Assembly (NCBI RefSeq): GCF_002192695.1
Contig: NZ_MTLG01000116.1
Span: forward strand, 1 to 40,260
Direction of reading: 5' to 3'
Length of the DNA: 40,260 nt
DNA from: Achromobacter xylosoxidans
GTDB taxonomy: Bacteria; Pseudomonadota; Gammaproteobacteria; Burkholderiales; Burkholderiaceae_B
Shown: piece by piece, positions 17,634-25,611 of the stretch
Layout: each line of letters begins with the position of its first letter
How positions within the stretch are numbered: position 1 is the stretch's first letter
The notes under the pieces: model-generated
What the model saw: only the letters and a program-made list of their open reading frames with translations
Databases searched by the model: none
What the model was told of the DNA's origin: nothing
Program-made: the position numbers and the translations under genes

Positions 17634-18164
17634 TCAGGAGTTCTGCGGCCTGGACTGCGCCACGATGCGGTAGCGGCTGCCGCCCGACAGCGACTCGGAG
17701 GCGACCAGCACCATGCGGTCGTAGCGCCAGGGCAGGGGGGCGGGCGCCTGGGCGGGCGGGCTGGCGTGTTCGATGTTGCGCAGCAGGGTGACGTGCGGCC
17801 GGAAGGGCTGGGGCGGCGCAGCCAGGCCGAAGCCGGATAGCCATAGCCAGAGTTCGTCGTGGGCGGCCTGCAGGCCCGCGGGCGTGTCGCCGGGCCCGGC
17901 CCACAGGATGCGCTGGCGGCCGAAGACGCCATAGCGGTCCAGCAGGATGTCTTCGGGGGCGACGCGGCGTTCAGGCGTGGCCGCGGCCAGCTCGTCGGCG
18001 AGCGCCGTGTCCACCGGCCCCAGGAACGCCAGGGTCAGGTGCAGGGTTTCCGTGCGCATGGCCCGTCCGCCGCAAGCGGGACGCGCCAGTTCCGCCCAGG
18101 TCGCGAGCTGCGCCGCCATCGAGGGGGCGGGCCACAAGGCGTAGAACAGGCGGACGGTGGACAT
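17634..18164 (-). CDS. thpR: RNA 2',3'-cyclic phosphodiesterase (2'-5' RNA ligase family)
   Basis: The 176-residue product has the two HxTx motifs of the 2H phosphoesterase family: HLTL (42-45, in LHLTLAFLG) and HVTL (124-127, in FRPHVTLLRN). It starts STVRLFYALWP, the usual first strand of ThpR. These enzymes hydrolyse 2',3'-cyclic phosphate RNA ends and can ligate tRNA halves in vitro. ATG at 18164 is preferred; an in-frame ATG seven codons upstream is possible. Confidence 0.9.
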   Translation of the reverse strand: MSTVRLFYALWPAPSMAAQLATWAELARPACGGRAMRTETLHLTLAFLGPVDTALADELAAATPERRVAPEDILLDRYGVFGRQRILWAGPGDTPAGLQAAHDELWLWLSGFGLAAPPQPFRPHVTLLRNIEHASPPAQAPAPLPWRYDRMVLVASESLSGGSRYRIVAQSRPQNS

Positions 18165-18211
18165 GCGCTGATTGTAGGGGCGCATCCGCCGCAATGCGCG
18201 CGCGGACCGGT

Positions 18212-18958
18212 TCAGTCGCTGGCGGTCTCGGTGCGGCGCCGACGCGTCAGCGCGGTGTCGAAGCGTTCCACGCCGGGGCGGGCCGGGCGGTCGAAGCGTT
18301 CCACGCCAGGACGTGCCGGGCGGTCGAAACGCTCGACACCGGGCCGGGTGAAGCGCTCGACGCGCTGCGGGCTTTCGGTCTTGGCCTGCACGCTCTGGGC
18401 GGCTGCCTGTTCGCGCTTGGCAATGATTTCCTCGGCGCGCTGGTGGTGCGGCGCCATCTTGCGGACCATCACCCGGCCGTCGCGCGGGAAGTAGTTGATG
18501 CGGCGCGCGTGCACGTCGCCCAGGTCCTGTGCCTTGACGGGTATGCCTTCGACCTTGAGGTAGTTCAGCACGAACTCGCCGTTGCGCTCGCCGATGTTCA
18601 TCTGCTGCATGGCGGACAGCACGGCGCCGCCGCCGAACACCTTGGCTTCGAGCCGGTCGCGCACCGCGCCGGCCTTCAGCAGCTCGTTGATCAGCACTTC
18701 CATGGCAAAGGCGCCATAGCGCATGGTGGCCGATGCGGGCGATTGCATATCGCCTTCCGGCAACATGAAATGGTTCATGCCGCCCACCCCGGTGACCGGG
18801 TCGTGGATACAGGCGGCGACGCAAGACCCCAGGACGGTGGAGATCATCAGGTCTTCGTTGGTGACGTAGTACTCGTTGGGCAGTACTTTCACCGCCTGAC
18901 ACTGGAACGCGCTGTCGAAATAGTGGCGCGTCGCACGGGCTTCAAGACGGGCGGCCAT
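18212..18958 (-). CDS. cheD: Chemoreceptor glutamine deamidase CheD with repeat-bearing tail
   Basis: CheD deamidates glutamines on chemoreceptors and can interact with CheC-type phosphatases. The core (about 10-185) carries the catalytic set TVLGSCVAACIHDP with Thr41 and Cys46, and GGMNHFMLP with His63. The 248-residue protein is longer than a typical CheD. The last 60 residues are basic and hold four VERF repeats, two of them exact 11-residue units (VERFDRPARPG). No other chemotaxis gene is in the window, so this is an orphan copy. The ATG at 18958 lacks a clear Shine-Dalgarno sequence. The 284 bp upstream (18959-19242) contain an A+T-rich stretch (about 19015-19110) that probably holds the promoter, but I could not fit a flagellar sigma-28 site. 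Confidence 0.93.
   Translation of the reverse strand: MAARLEARATRHYFDSAFQCQAVKVLPNEYYVTNEDLMISTVLGSCVAACIHDPVTGVGGMNHFMLPEGDMQSPASATMRYGAFAMEVLINELLKAGAVRDRLEAKVFGGGAVLSAMQQMNIGERNGEFVLNYLKVEGIPVKAQDLGDVHARRINYFPRDGRVMVRKMAPHHQRAEEIIAKREQAAAQSVQAKTESPQRVERFTRPGVERFDRPARPGVERFDRPARPGVERFDTALTRRRRTETASD
18258..18348 (-). repeat. Tandem 33-bp repeats in the cheD tail
   Basis: Units at 18258-18290 and 18291-18323 are 33 bp each and differ at few positions. A shortened third unit follows to about 18348 and a degenerate fourth start lies beyond. Each unit encodes the 11-residue VERFDRPARPG. The period is a multiple of three, so length changes by slippage would keep the frame. Confidence 0.85.
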
Positions 18959-19242
18959 GGGACTCGATTAAAGGCAAGAACAACGATTGGGACACGAAGT
19001 TGGCAGCTCGGAAATCAGATATGTATCAAAATATGTAAGAAAATGTCGCTTTATTCTTGCATACTCAAGCTTCCAGCGGGTGAATTGCTATGTAACGGAC
19101 GCCGTAATTTGTCCTGTTTTTGCCGCCCGGCGCCCGCAGCCGCCCGCTGGCAGGCATGCAAGCATCCTACACAGGCAGGCGCAAGCCGTTCCCCGGATCA
19201 CGGGGAAGAAGGGGCTTTATACGGAGCTTTAGGCGACGCGCG

Positions 19243-20151
19243 TCAGAAGCGCGTGCTGCGGGTGACCGACCAGCGCGCCGATAGCGCGCCCAGGGCGGCC
19301 GAGGCGACCACGGCGCTGACCAGCACGGCCGGGCCAGGCAGGTGCAGGGCGAATTCGGCCCCGTAGCTGCGGGCCAGTCCCACCAGGGCATCGTTCAGCG
19401 GCGACAGCGCGACCGCCGCCACGCCGATGGCCAGGAGCGACGCCACCGCGCCAGACAGCGCGCCCAGGTAGAGGAAGGGACGGCGCACGAAGGATTCCGT
19501 GGCGCCCACCAGCCGCGCCACGCCGATTTCCTCGCGTTGCGAAAGTGCCTGCATGCGCACGGTGTTGAAGACGGTCGCCAGTACCACCACCGCCACGCAG
19601 GCGGCCAGGAAAGCCAGGCCGATGCGGGCAAAGCGCAGGATCGCTTCCAGGCGCTGCACCCAGGCGCTATCCAGCTGCACCAGGTCGACGTGGTTCCATT
19701 GTTTCCAGGACCCGGCCAGCTTGTCGGCCCGGCCGGCGAGGTTGTCGCCGTCGGCCAGCGTCACCACCACCGCGTCCGGCAGCGGATTGCCCGGCAGCAC
19801 GGCCAGCGCCTGTTGCCACGCGGGGTTGGCGCGCAGATCAGCCAGGGCGTCCTCGCGGCCCACCACGCGCACCGCGCGGATGTCGTCCTTGTATTCGTCC
19901 TGGATGCGCTTGGCCACGTCCGCGGCGGCGCCCGAGGGGGCGTCCACGCGCATGAAGACGGTGACTTCGGGGGTAACCGACATCTGGCGCGCCACCGGCT
20001 GGACCGAGACCAGGATGGCGCTGCCCAGCAAGGGCAGCGCCAGGGCCAGGGCCATGACCAACAGGTTGGCCAGCGATGAGAACGGTTGCTTGATCAGCCG
20101 GCGCAGGGTGACCAGCAGCGCGTAGCGGTGTTGCCGCAGCCAGGCGTTCAT
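19243..20151 (-). CDS. ftsX: Cell-division protein FtsX
   Basis: This is the 302-residue membrane half of the FtsEX complex, which sits at the division septum and activates peptidoglycan hydrolases. It has a cytoplasmic N-terminus, a first membrane segment (about 27-49), and a periplasmic domain (about 50-170) with EVTVFMRVDAPS. Three C-terminal segments include LATVFNTVRMQALSQREEIGVARLVGATESFVRRPFLYLG, the conserved FtsX loop. The ATG at 20151 overlaps the ftsE stop (ATGA), the usual ftsEX arrangement. Length and order are normal. Confidence 0.95.
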   Translation of the reverse strand: MNAWLRQHRYALLVTLRRLIKQPFSSLANLLVMALALALPLLGSAILVSVQPVARQMSVTPEVTVFMRVDAPSGAAADVAKRIQDEYKDDIRAVRVVGREDALADLRANPAWQQALAVLPGNPLPDAVVVTLADGDNLAGRADKLAGSWKQWNHVDLVQLDSAWVQRLEAILRFARIGLAFLAACVAVVVLATVFNTVRMQALSQREEIGVARLVGATESFVRRPFLYLGALSGAVASLLAIGVAAVALSPLNDALVGLARSYGAEFALHLPGPAVLVSAVVASAALGALSARWSVTRSTRF

Positions 20152-20876
20152 GCGGATTCTCCCGGATAGCCGCGGCCGGGTTGGCCCGCGCCAGCCTCAG
20201 GCGGCGGCGTCGCGGAGCCCTGGGAGTCGGCGAACTTGCCCGGGTCGATGCGCAAGGTGCGGGTGGCGTAGCGCGCCATGAGGTCCTGGTCGTGCGAGGC
20301 GATCAGCGTGGTCACGCCGACGCGGTTGAAATCGCGGAACACATTCATGATGCGTTGCGCGTTGTCGTGGTCGAGGTTGGCGGTGGGCTCGTCGGCGATC
20401 AGGATGGCGGGCCGGTTCACGATGGCCCGCGCGATCGCCAGGCGCTGCTGCTCGCCGCCGGACAACTCGATCGGATTCAGGTCTTCCTTGCCGGACAGTC
20501 CCACCTTGTCCAGGGCGGCGCGGGCGCGCGCCGCGGCCGAGTCCCAGGCATGGCCGGTGACCGCCAGCGGCAGCATGACGTTTTCGAACGCGCTGCGATC
20601 GAACAACAGGTGCGTGTCCTGCAGGATCACGCCCACGGCGCGGCGCAGGTATGGCCGGGCGCGGCTGGGCAGCTTGTCCAGCCGCTGGCCGTTGACCTGG
20701 ATCGATCCCCGGCTGGCGGGCTCCAGCCCGCCGATCAGCTTGAGCAAGGTGGACTTGCCGGCGCCGGACGGCCCGGATACGAAAACGAATTCTCCCGCGC
20801 TCACGCGGAAGTTGATGTCGGCCAGGATATTGCGGCCGCGACCATATGATTTGAATACGTGCTGGAATTCGATCAT
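20148..20876 (-). CDS. ftsE: Cell-division ATP-binding protein FtsE
   Basis: The 242-residue ATPase has Walker A GPSGAGKST (35-43), signature LSGGEQQRLAIARAI, Walker B ILIADEPTANLD and a switch His in IASHDQDL. It starts IEFQHVFKSYGRG, as in FtsE. The start at 20876 is chosen because the longer frame to 20954 adds residues not found in the family. The tail after RIDPGKFADS is a Pro/Gly-rich extension of about 20 residues compared with the usual length of about 222. It drives FtsX at the divisome. Confidence 0.95.
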   Translation of the reverse strand: MIEFQHVFKSYGRGRNILADINFRVSAGEFVFVSGPSGAGKSTLLKLIGGLEPASRGSIQVNGQRLDKLPSRARPYLRRAVGVILQDTHLLFDRSAFENVMLPLAVTGHAWDSAAARARAALDKVGLSGKEDLNPIELSGGEQQRLAIARAIVNRPAILIADEPTANLDHDNAQRIMNVFRDFNRVGVTTLIASHDQDLMARYATRTLRIDPGKFADSQGSATPPPEAGAGQPGRGYPGESA

Positions 20877-20944
20877 GGCGGCTGTCAGATGAAGCCGCAA
20901 TAGTAACTCGGGGACAGTAAGGTGGCCTAAACCGCCTGGACGAT

Positions 20945-20966
20945 GCGCGGACAAATATTTGCGCGC
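20945..20966. promoter_or_regulatory. Palindrome upstream of the aap operon
   Basis: The 10-bp perfect palindrome CAAATATTTG (20952-20961) is flanked by GCGCG on the left (with two extra bases) and CGCGC on the right. It sits in the divergent region between ftsE and aapJ, about 200 bp before the aapJ start. The A+T-rich centre stands out in this G+C-rich sequence and could be an operator. No regulator gene is adjacent. The remainder of 20877-21166 shows only the aapJ ribosome binding site (CGGAGA). Confidence 0.35.
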
Positions 20967-21166
20967 AAGGCGCCCGGGCGCGTTTGTCGTGGCTCAAACA
21001 GTGCCCCCATTTTCGACAGGAAACAGCGTTTCATTTCACCCAGTGTCCCTATATTTCAAGGGAATTCCCGGATGCGCCGCGAGCGGCGCGGACGCTACCA
21101 TCCGCCCCATACGTGGGCCCAACCCGGCCTGCGTGAACATTCGCTTTATCCCACACGGAGAACACG

Positions 21167-22183
21167 ATGAAAGTATTGAAACTCGCTGCGATCGGCGCCG
21201 CTTTGTTCGCTGCATCGGCGGCAGCCAATGCGGGCGCAACCTTCGAAAACGTCAAGAAGAAAGGGTTTGTCCAGTGCGGGGTTTCGACGGGCATTCCGGG
21301 GTTCTCCATCGCTGACAGCAAGGGCGAATACAAGGGCATCGACGTGGACCTGTGCCGCGCCATCGCCTCGACCATGTTCGGCGACGCCACCAAGGTCAAG
21401 TTCACCCCGCTGAACACGCAACAGCGCTTCACGGCCCTGCAGTCGGGCGAAGTGGACGTGCTCACCCGCAACACCACCGTCACGCTGACGCGCGACACGA
21501 CGCTGGGCCTGATCGGCGTGGGCGTGAACTACTACGACAGCCAGGGCGTCATGGTCTCCAAGGACCTGAACGTCAAGAGCGCCAAGGAACTGAACGGCGC
21601 CACCATCTGCGTGCAGCCCGGCACCACCACCGAACTGAACCTGGCTGACTGGTTCCGCGGCCAGAAGATCGAATTCAAGCCCGTCGTGATCGACAAGTAC
21701 GACGAAATCATCCGCGCCTTCTCGGCCGGCCGCTGCGACGCCTTCACCACCGACAAGTCGCAACTGGCCTCCACCCGCACCACGCTCGAGAACCCGGACA
21801 AGTACGTGATCCTGCCGGAAGACTTCTCCAAGGAGCCGCTGGGCCCCATGGTCCGCCAGGGCGACGAGCAATGGTTCAACATCGTGCGCTGGTCGCTCAA
21901 CGCCATGCTCGAAGCCGAGGAATACGGCATCACCAAGGCCAACGTCGCGGAAATGGCCAAGAGCCCCAACCCCAACATCCAGCGCATCCTGGGCGTGACC
22001 CCGGGCATGGGCAAGAACCTGGGCGTGGATGACAAGTGGGCCTACAACATCATCAAGAACGTGGGTAACTACGGAGAAAGCTTCGAAAGCACGCTGGGCA
22101 AGAACAGCGCGATGAAGCTGGAGCGCGGTCTTAACGCTTCCTACAAGAATGGTGGCTTGATGTACGGCTGGCCGGTGCGCTAA
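21167..22183 (+). CDS. aapJ: General L-amino-acid ABC transporter, periplasmic binding protein
   Basis: The 338-residue protein has a Sec signal peptide (MKVLKLAAIGAALFAASAAA, cleavage near ANA at 23). The mature SBP_bac_3 fold has GVSTGIPGFS, YKGIDVDLCRAIA, VDVLTRNTTVTLTRDTTLG and a long C-terminal region ending NGGLMYGWPVR, all typical of AapJ/BztA. This group binds a broad range of polar and acidic L-amino acids. CGGAGA lies just before the ATG. It is first in aapJQMP and is followed by a strong hairpin before the permease genes, as expected for a binding protein made in excess. Confidence 0.94.
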   Translation: MKVLKLAAIGAALFAASAAANAGATFENVKKKGFVQCGVSTGIPGFSIADSKGEYKGIDVDLCRAIASTMFGDATKVKFTPLNTQQRFTALQSGEVDVLTRNTTVTLTRDTTLGLIGVGVNYYDSQGVMVSKDLNVKSAKELNGATICVQPGTTTELNLADWFRGQKIEFKPVVIDKYDEIIRAFSAGRCDAFTTDKSQLASTRTTLENPDKYVILPEDFSKEPLGPMVRQGDEQWFNIVRWSLNAMLEAEEYGITKANVAEMAKSPNPNIQRILGVTPGMGKNLGVDDKWAYNIIKNVGNYGESFESTLGKNSAMKLERGLNASYKNGGLMYGWPVR

Positions 22184-22196
22184 CACACGGCTGCCT

Positions 22197-22227
22197 GGAA
22201 AAACGGAGCCCGGCGCTCCGTTTTTCC
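22197..22227 (+). terminator. Hairpin with T-run after aapJ (partial terminator)
   Basis: Arms 22197-22209 and 22215-22227 are perfectly complementary (13 pairs, five-base loop) and the right arm contains five T. Because it lies between aapJ and aapQ in one operon it is likely a partial terminator or mRNA-end stabiliser. A second perfect hairpin (CCCGCCC/GGGCGGG, 22231-22246) follows at once. No clear Shine-Dalgarno sequence precedes aapQ. Confidence 0.8.
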
Positions 22228-22313
22228 TCTCCCGCCCTCGGGCGGGTGGCAGGAGTGGGTGGCGCGGCCCTACCGGCTTCGCCGCCCGGTGTCCGACTTC
22301 TGTAGATTTACTC

Positions 22314-23504
22314 ATGAATACTCCCAATAAAAGCGCGCCTGCATCGGCACCCCCCCGGCGTCTGAACTGGAACGATCCGGGCGTACGCTCCGTGGTCTAC
22401 CAGGTGCTGGCGCTGGCCGCGGTGGCCTGGGCCGTGTGGTTCCTGGTTTCAAACACGCTGCACAACCTGTCCGTGCGCAACATCGCCACGGGCTTCGGCT
22501 TCCTGGACCGCGAGGCCGGCTTCGCGATCGGCGAAACGCCCATCGCCTACACGCCCGCGGATACTTACGGCCGCGCCATCCTGGTCGGCCTGCTCAACAC
22601 GCTGCGCGTGGCCGTCATCGGCATCGTGCTGGCGACCATCCTCGGCACGCTCATCGGCATCGGCCGCCTGTCCAAGAACTGGCTGGTGGCAAAGATCACC
22701 TCGGTCTACGTCGAAGTGATGCGCAACGTGCCGCTGCTGCTGCAGTTGTTCTTCTGGTATGCGCTGATCACGGAAAACATGCCGGGTCCGCGCCAGGCGC
22801 ACAATCCGCTGCCTGGCGTGTTCATCTCCAACCGCGGCCTGAAAGTGCCGGGGCTGGAAGGCAATTCCCTGGACTGGATGCTGGCCGGGCTGGGCCTGGC
22901 CATTGTCGCGATCATCTTCCTGGGCCATTGGGGCAAGAAGCGCCAGGAGGCCACCGGCAATGTGTTCCCGCTGGGCCGCGCCGCCATCGGCCTGCTCATC
23001 GGCTTTCCCATCATCGGCTGGCTGGTCAGTGGCGCTTCGCTGACCCTGGACATGCCGGAGCTCAAGGGCTTCAACTTCTCGGGCGGCCTGACGCTGTCTC
23101 CGGAATTCGCGGCCTTGCTCGCGGGCCTGGTGATCTATACCTCGGCCTTCATCGCCGAAGTGGTGCGCTCGGGCATCCAGGCGGTCAATACCGGCCAATG
23201 GGAAGCCGCCGGTTCGCTGGGCCTGCGCCGCAAGCAGGTGCTGCGCCTGGTGGTGCTGCCGCAGGCGCTGCGCGTGATCATCCCGCCGATGACCAGCCAG
23301 TACCTGAACCTGACCAAGAACAGTTCGCTGGCCGTGGCCATCGGTTACCCCGACATCGTGTCGGTGGTGAACACCACGCTGAACCAGACCGGCCAGGCCA
23401 TCGAGGGCATCCTGATCATCATGGGCGCCTACCTCACGGTCAGCCTGTCGATTTCGATATTCATGAACTGGTACAACAAGCGCATCGCGCTGGTGGAGCG
23501 TTGA
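22314..23504 (+). CDS. aapQ: General L-amino-acid ABC transporter permease AapQ
   Basis: The 396-residue inner-membrane permease has the AapQ/BztB layout: a long N-terminal half with NLSVRNIATGFGFLDREAGFAIGETPIAY and a split transmembrane domain. The BPD loop has EAAGSLGLRRKQVLRLVVLPQALRVIIPP (EAA motif) before TKNSSLAVAIGYPD. AapQ proteins are larger than usual amino-acid permeases because of an inserted hydrophobic and periplasmic stretch (about 165-245), present here. The stop is one base from the aapM start, so the two subunits are probably made in equal amounts. Confidence 0.94.
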   Translation: MNTPNKSAPASAPPRRLNWNDPGVRSVVYQVLALAAVAWAVWFLVSNTLHNLSVRNIATGFGFLDREAGFAIGETPIAYTPADTYGRAILVGLLNTLRVAVIGIVLATILGTLIGIGRLSKNWLVAKITSVYVEVMRNVPLLLQLFFWYALITENMPGPRQAHNPLPGVFISNRGLKVPGLEGNSLDWMLAGLGLAIVAIIFLGHWGKKRQEATGNVFPLGRAAIGLLIGFPIIGWLVSGASLTLDMPELKGFNFSGGLTLSPEFAALLAGLVIYTSAFIAEVVRSGIQAVNTGQWEAAGSLGLRRKQVLRLVVLPQALRVIIPPMTSQYLNLTKNSSLAVAIGYPDIVSVVNTTLNQTGQAIEGILIIMGAYLTVSLSISIFMNWYNKRIALVER

Positions 23505-23505
23505 T

Positions 23506-24606
23506 ATGAGCAGCACTTCGCATATCCCCGCCGAAGGCCTGCCGCCGCCCAGCACCCAAGTGGGTCCCTGGGCCTGGATCAAGTCGCGCCTGTTCTCGTC
23601 GCCGCTGAACATCCTCATCACGGTGCTGGTGGCCTGGTTCCTGCTGATGGCGGTGCCGGCGCTGGTGGAATGGGCCTTCATCAAGGCGAACTTCTCCGCG
23701 ACCAACGCGCAGGAGTGCCGCGCTTCCGGCGGCGCCTGCTGGGCGTTCATCATCGAGAAGCACCGGCTGATCCTGTTCGGCACCTATCCGTTCGACGAGC
23801 AATGGCGTCCGCTGATCGCGACCGTCATCCTGGTGGCCGTGATCGTCTGCAGCGGCATCCGCCGCTTCTGGAACTGGAAGCTCGCCATCATCTGGACCGT
23901 GGGCCTGACGGCCGTGGCGCTCCTGATGTGGGGCGGCGTGTTCGGCCTGACCTACGTGGAAAACGCGCGCTGGGGCGGCCTGCCGCTGACGCTGATCCTG
24001 TCCACGTTCGGCATTGCCTTCGCCTTTCCCATCGGCGTGCTGCTGGCCCTGGGCCGGCGCTCCAAGATGCCCGCCATCAAGGCGCTGTGCGTCGTGTACA
24101 TCGAGCTGATCCGCGGCGTGCCGCTGATCAGCCTGCTGTTCATGTCCTCGGTGATGCTGCCGCTGTTCCTGCCGGAAGGCTTCTCCATCGACAAGCTGCT
24201 GCGCGCGCAGATCGCGATCATCATGTTCGCGGCGGCGTACATCGCCGAAACGGTGCGCGGCGGCCTGCAGGCGATTCCCAAGGGCCAGTACGAGGGCGCG
24301 GATTCGCTGGGCCTGAACTACTGGCAGCAGATGCGCAAGATCATCCTGCCGCAGGCGCTGAAGATCGTGATTCCGCCGCTGGTCAGCATCTTCATCGCGC
24401 TGTTCAAGGACACCTCGCTGGTGGTGATCATCGGCATCTTCGATCTGACGCTGGCGGCCAAGGCGGCTTTGTCCGACGCGGCATGGCGCGGATTCGGGGT
24501 GGAGGCGTACCTGTTCATTTCGCTCATCTACTTCGTCTTCTGCTTCTCCATGTCCAAATACAGCCAGTCGCTGGAAAAACGCCTGGCCACGGGACACGCA
24601 CGCTAG
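23506..24606 (+). CDS. aapM: General L-amino-acid ABC transporter permease AapM
   Basis: This is the 366-residue partner permease. It has several hydrophobic segments, QECRASGGACWAFIIEKHRLILFGTYPFDEQWRP between the first ones, and the EAA loop EGADSLGLNYWQQMRKIILPQALKIVIPPLVS before LFKDTSLVVIIGIFDL. These are AapM/BztC family traits. It ends SKYSQSLEKRLATGHAR. It follows aapQ directly (TGATATG junction) and is separated from aapP by 60 bp containing a hairpin. Confidence 0.94.
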   Translation: MSSTSHIPAEGLPPPSTQVGPWAWIKSRLFSSPLNILITVLVAWFLLMAVPALVEWAFIKANFSATNAQECRASGGACWAFIIEKHRLILFGTYPFDEQWRPLIATVILVAVIVCSGIRRFWNWKLAIIWTVGLTAVALLMWGGVFGLTYVENARWGGLPLTLILSTFGIAFAFPIGVLLALGRRSKMPAIKALCVVYIELIRGVPLISLLFMSSVMLPLFLPEGFSIDKLLRAQIAIIMFAAAYIAETVRGGLQAIPKGQYEGADSLGLNYWQQMRKIILPQALKIVIPPLVSIFIALFKDTSLVVIIGIFDLTLAAKAALSDAAWRGFGVEAYLFISLIYFVFCFSMSKYSQSLEKRLATGHAR

Positions 24607-24615
24607 AACTTTGCA

Positions 24616-24640
24616 GCGCGTCCGCCTAGGGCGGGCGCGC
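24616..24640 (+). other. Intercistronic hairpin aapM-aapP
   Basis: GCGCGTCCGCC (24616-24626) pairs with GGCGGGCGCGC (24630-24640), eleven pairs with one G-T, around a three-base loop. There is no T-run. It lies just before the aapP ribosome binding region (CGGGAG) and may adjust the ATPase level. Confidence 0.55.
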
Positions 24641-24666
24641 ACCGCGATACTTACGGGAGTACAGGC

Positions 24667-25407
24667 ATGTCTGATGCCATCATCAAATTGCAGGACGTGA
24701 ACAAGTGGTACGGCCAGTTCCACGTGCTGCGCAACATCAACCTGGACGTCGCGCCGGGTGAGCGCATCGTGGTGTGCGGACCGTCGGGCTCGGGCAAGTC
24801 CACCATGATCCGCTGCATCAACCGCCTGGAAGAGCACCAGAAGGGCCACATCATCGTGGACGGCACGGAGCTCACCAACGACCTCAAGCACATCGAGACC
24901 ATCCGCAAGGACGTCGGCATGGTGTTCCAGCACTTCAACCTGTTCCCGCACCTGACGGTGCTGGAGAACCTGACGCTGGGCCCCATGTGGGTGCTGAAGA
25001 AGCCGCGCGCCGAAGCCGAGGCCACGGCCATGAAGTACCTGGAGCGCGTGCGCATCCCGGACCAGGCCAAGAAATTCCCCGGCCAGTTGTCGGGCGGCCA
25101 GCAGCAGCGCGTGGCGATCGCCCGTTCGCTGTGCATGAGCCCCAAGATCATGCTGTTCGATGAGCCGACGTCGGCGCTGGACCCGGAAATGGTCAAGGAA
25201 GTGCTGGACGTGATGGTCAGCCTGGCCCAGGAAAGCGGCATGACGATGATTTGCGTGACCCACGAAATGGGTTTTGCGCGCAAGGTCGCCAATCGCGTGA
25301 TCTTCATGGACCGCGGCGAGATCATCGAGCAGAACAGTCCGGACGAGTTCTTCGACAATCCGCAGAACGACCGGACCAAGCTGTTCCTGAGCCAGATCCT
25401 GCACTGA
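24667..25407 (+). CDS. aapP: General L-amino-acid ABC transporter ATPase AapP
   Basis: The 246-residue ATPase of polar amino-acid importers has Walker A GPSGSGKST (38-46), Q-loop VFQHFNLFPH, signature LSGGQQQRVAIARSL, Walker B IMLFDEPTSALDPE and switch CVTHEMGFA. The end reads PQNDRTKLFLSQILH, as in AapP/GlnQ. All catalytic residues are intact. It is the last gene of the operon and is followed by a strong terminator. Confidence 0.95.
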   Translation: MSDAIIKLQDVNKWYGQFHVLRNINLDVAPGERIVVCGPSGSGKSTMIRCINRLEEHQKGHIIVDGTELTNDLKHIETIRKDVGMVFQHFNLFPHLTVLENLTLGPMWVLKKPRAEAEATAMKYLERVRIPDQAKKFPGQLSGGQQQRVAIARSLCMSPKIMLFDEPTSALDPEMVKEVLDVMVSLAQESGMTMICVTHEMGFARKVANRVIFMDRGEIIEQNSPDEFFDNPQNDRTKLFLSQILH

Positions 25408-25431
25408 TCGGAACAACCGCGTTCGAAACCG

Positions 25432-25474
25432 CACCCCAAAAGTTGGACTCCGGTCCGACTTTTGGGGTGTTTTT
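25432..25474 (+). terminator. Rho-independent terminator of the aap operon
   Basis: A 17-pair stem with one G-T pair (25432-25448 with 25453-25469) and a four-base loop (TCCG) is followed directly by five T (25470-25474). The outer arms read CACCCCAAAAGT and ACTTTTGGGGTG. It lies 24 bp after the aapP stop. Confidence 0.93.
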
Positions 25475-25611
25475 CTTGGGGCGACGAGTTGTCGCCGCGG
25501 GCGCAGCGGCGGGAACAGCCGGCGGTTCTGCTGGTATCTCTTTGTTACGCCCTGTTCCTCGCTGCGGTATGCTACTGACCGCTATTGATCCGAAGCGAGG
25601 AGAACAACATC

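Noticed and set aside
18258..18348. Regular repeats considered as a CRISPR array
   Set aside because: The units are contiguous with no unique spacers, lie inside the cheD reading frame, and have no cas genes nearby.
23461..25434. A 657-codon minus-strand frame across aapM and aapP
   Set aside because: The composition is that of an antisense shadow (His, Arg, Gln, Val rich), with no start signal and three strong genes opposite.
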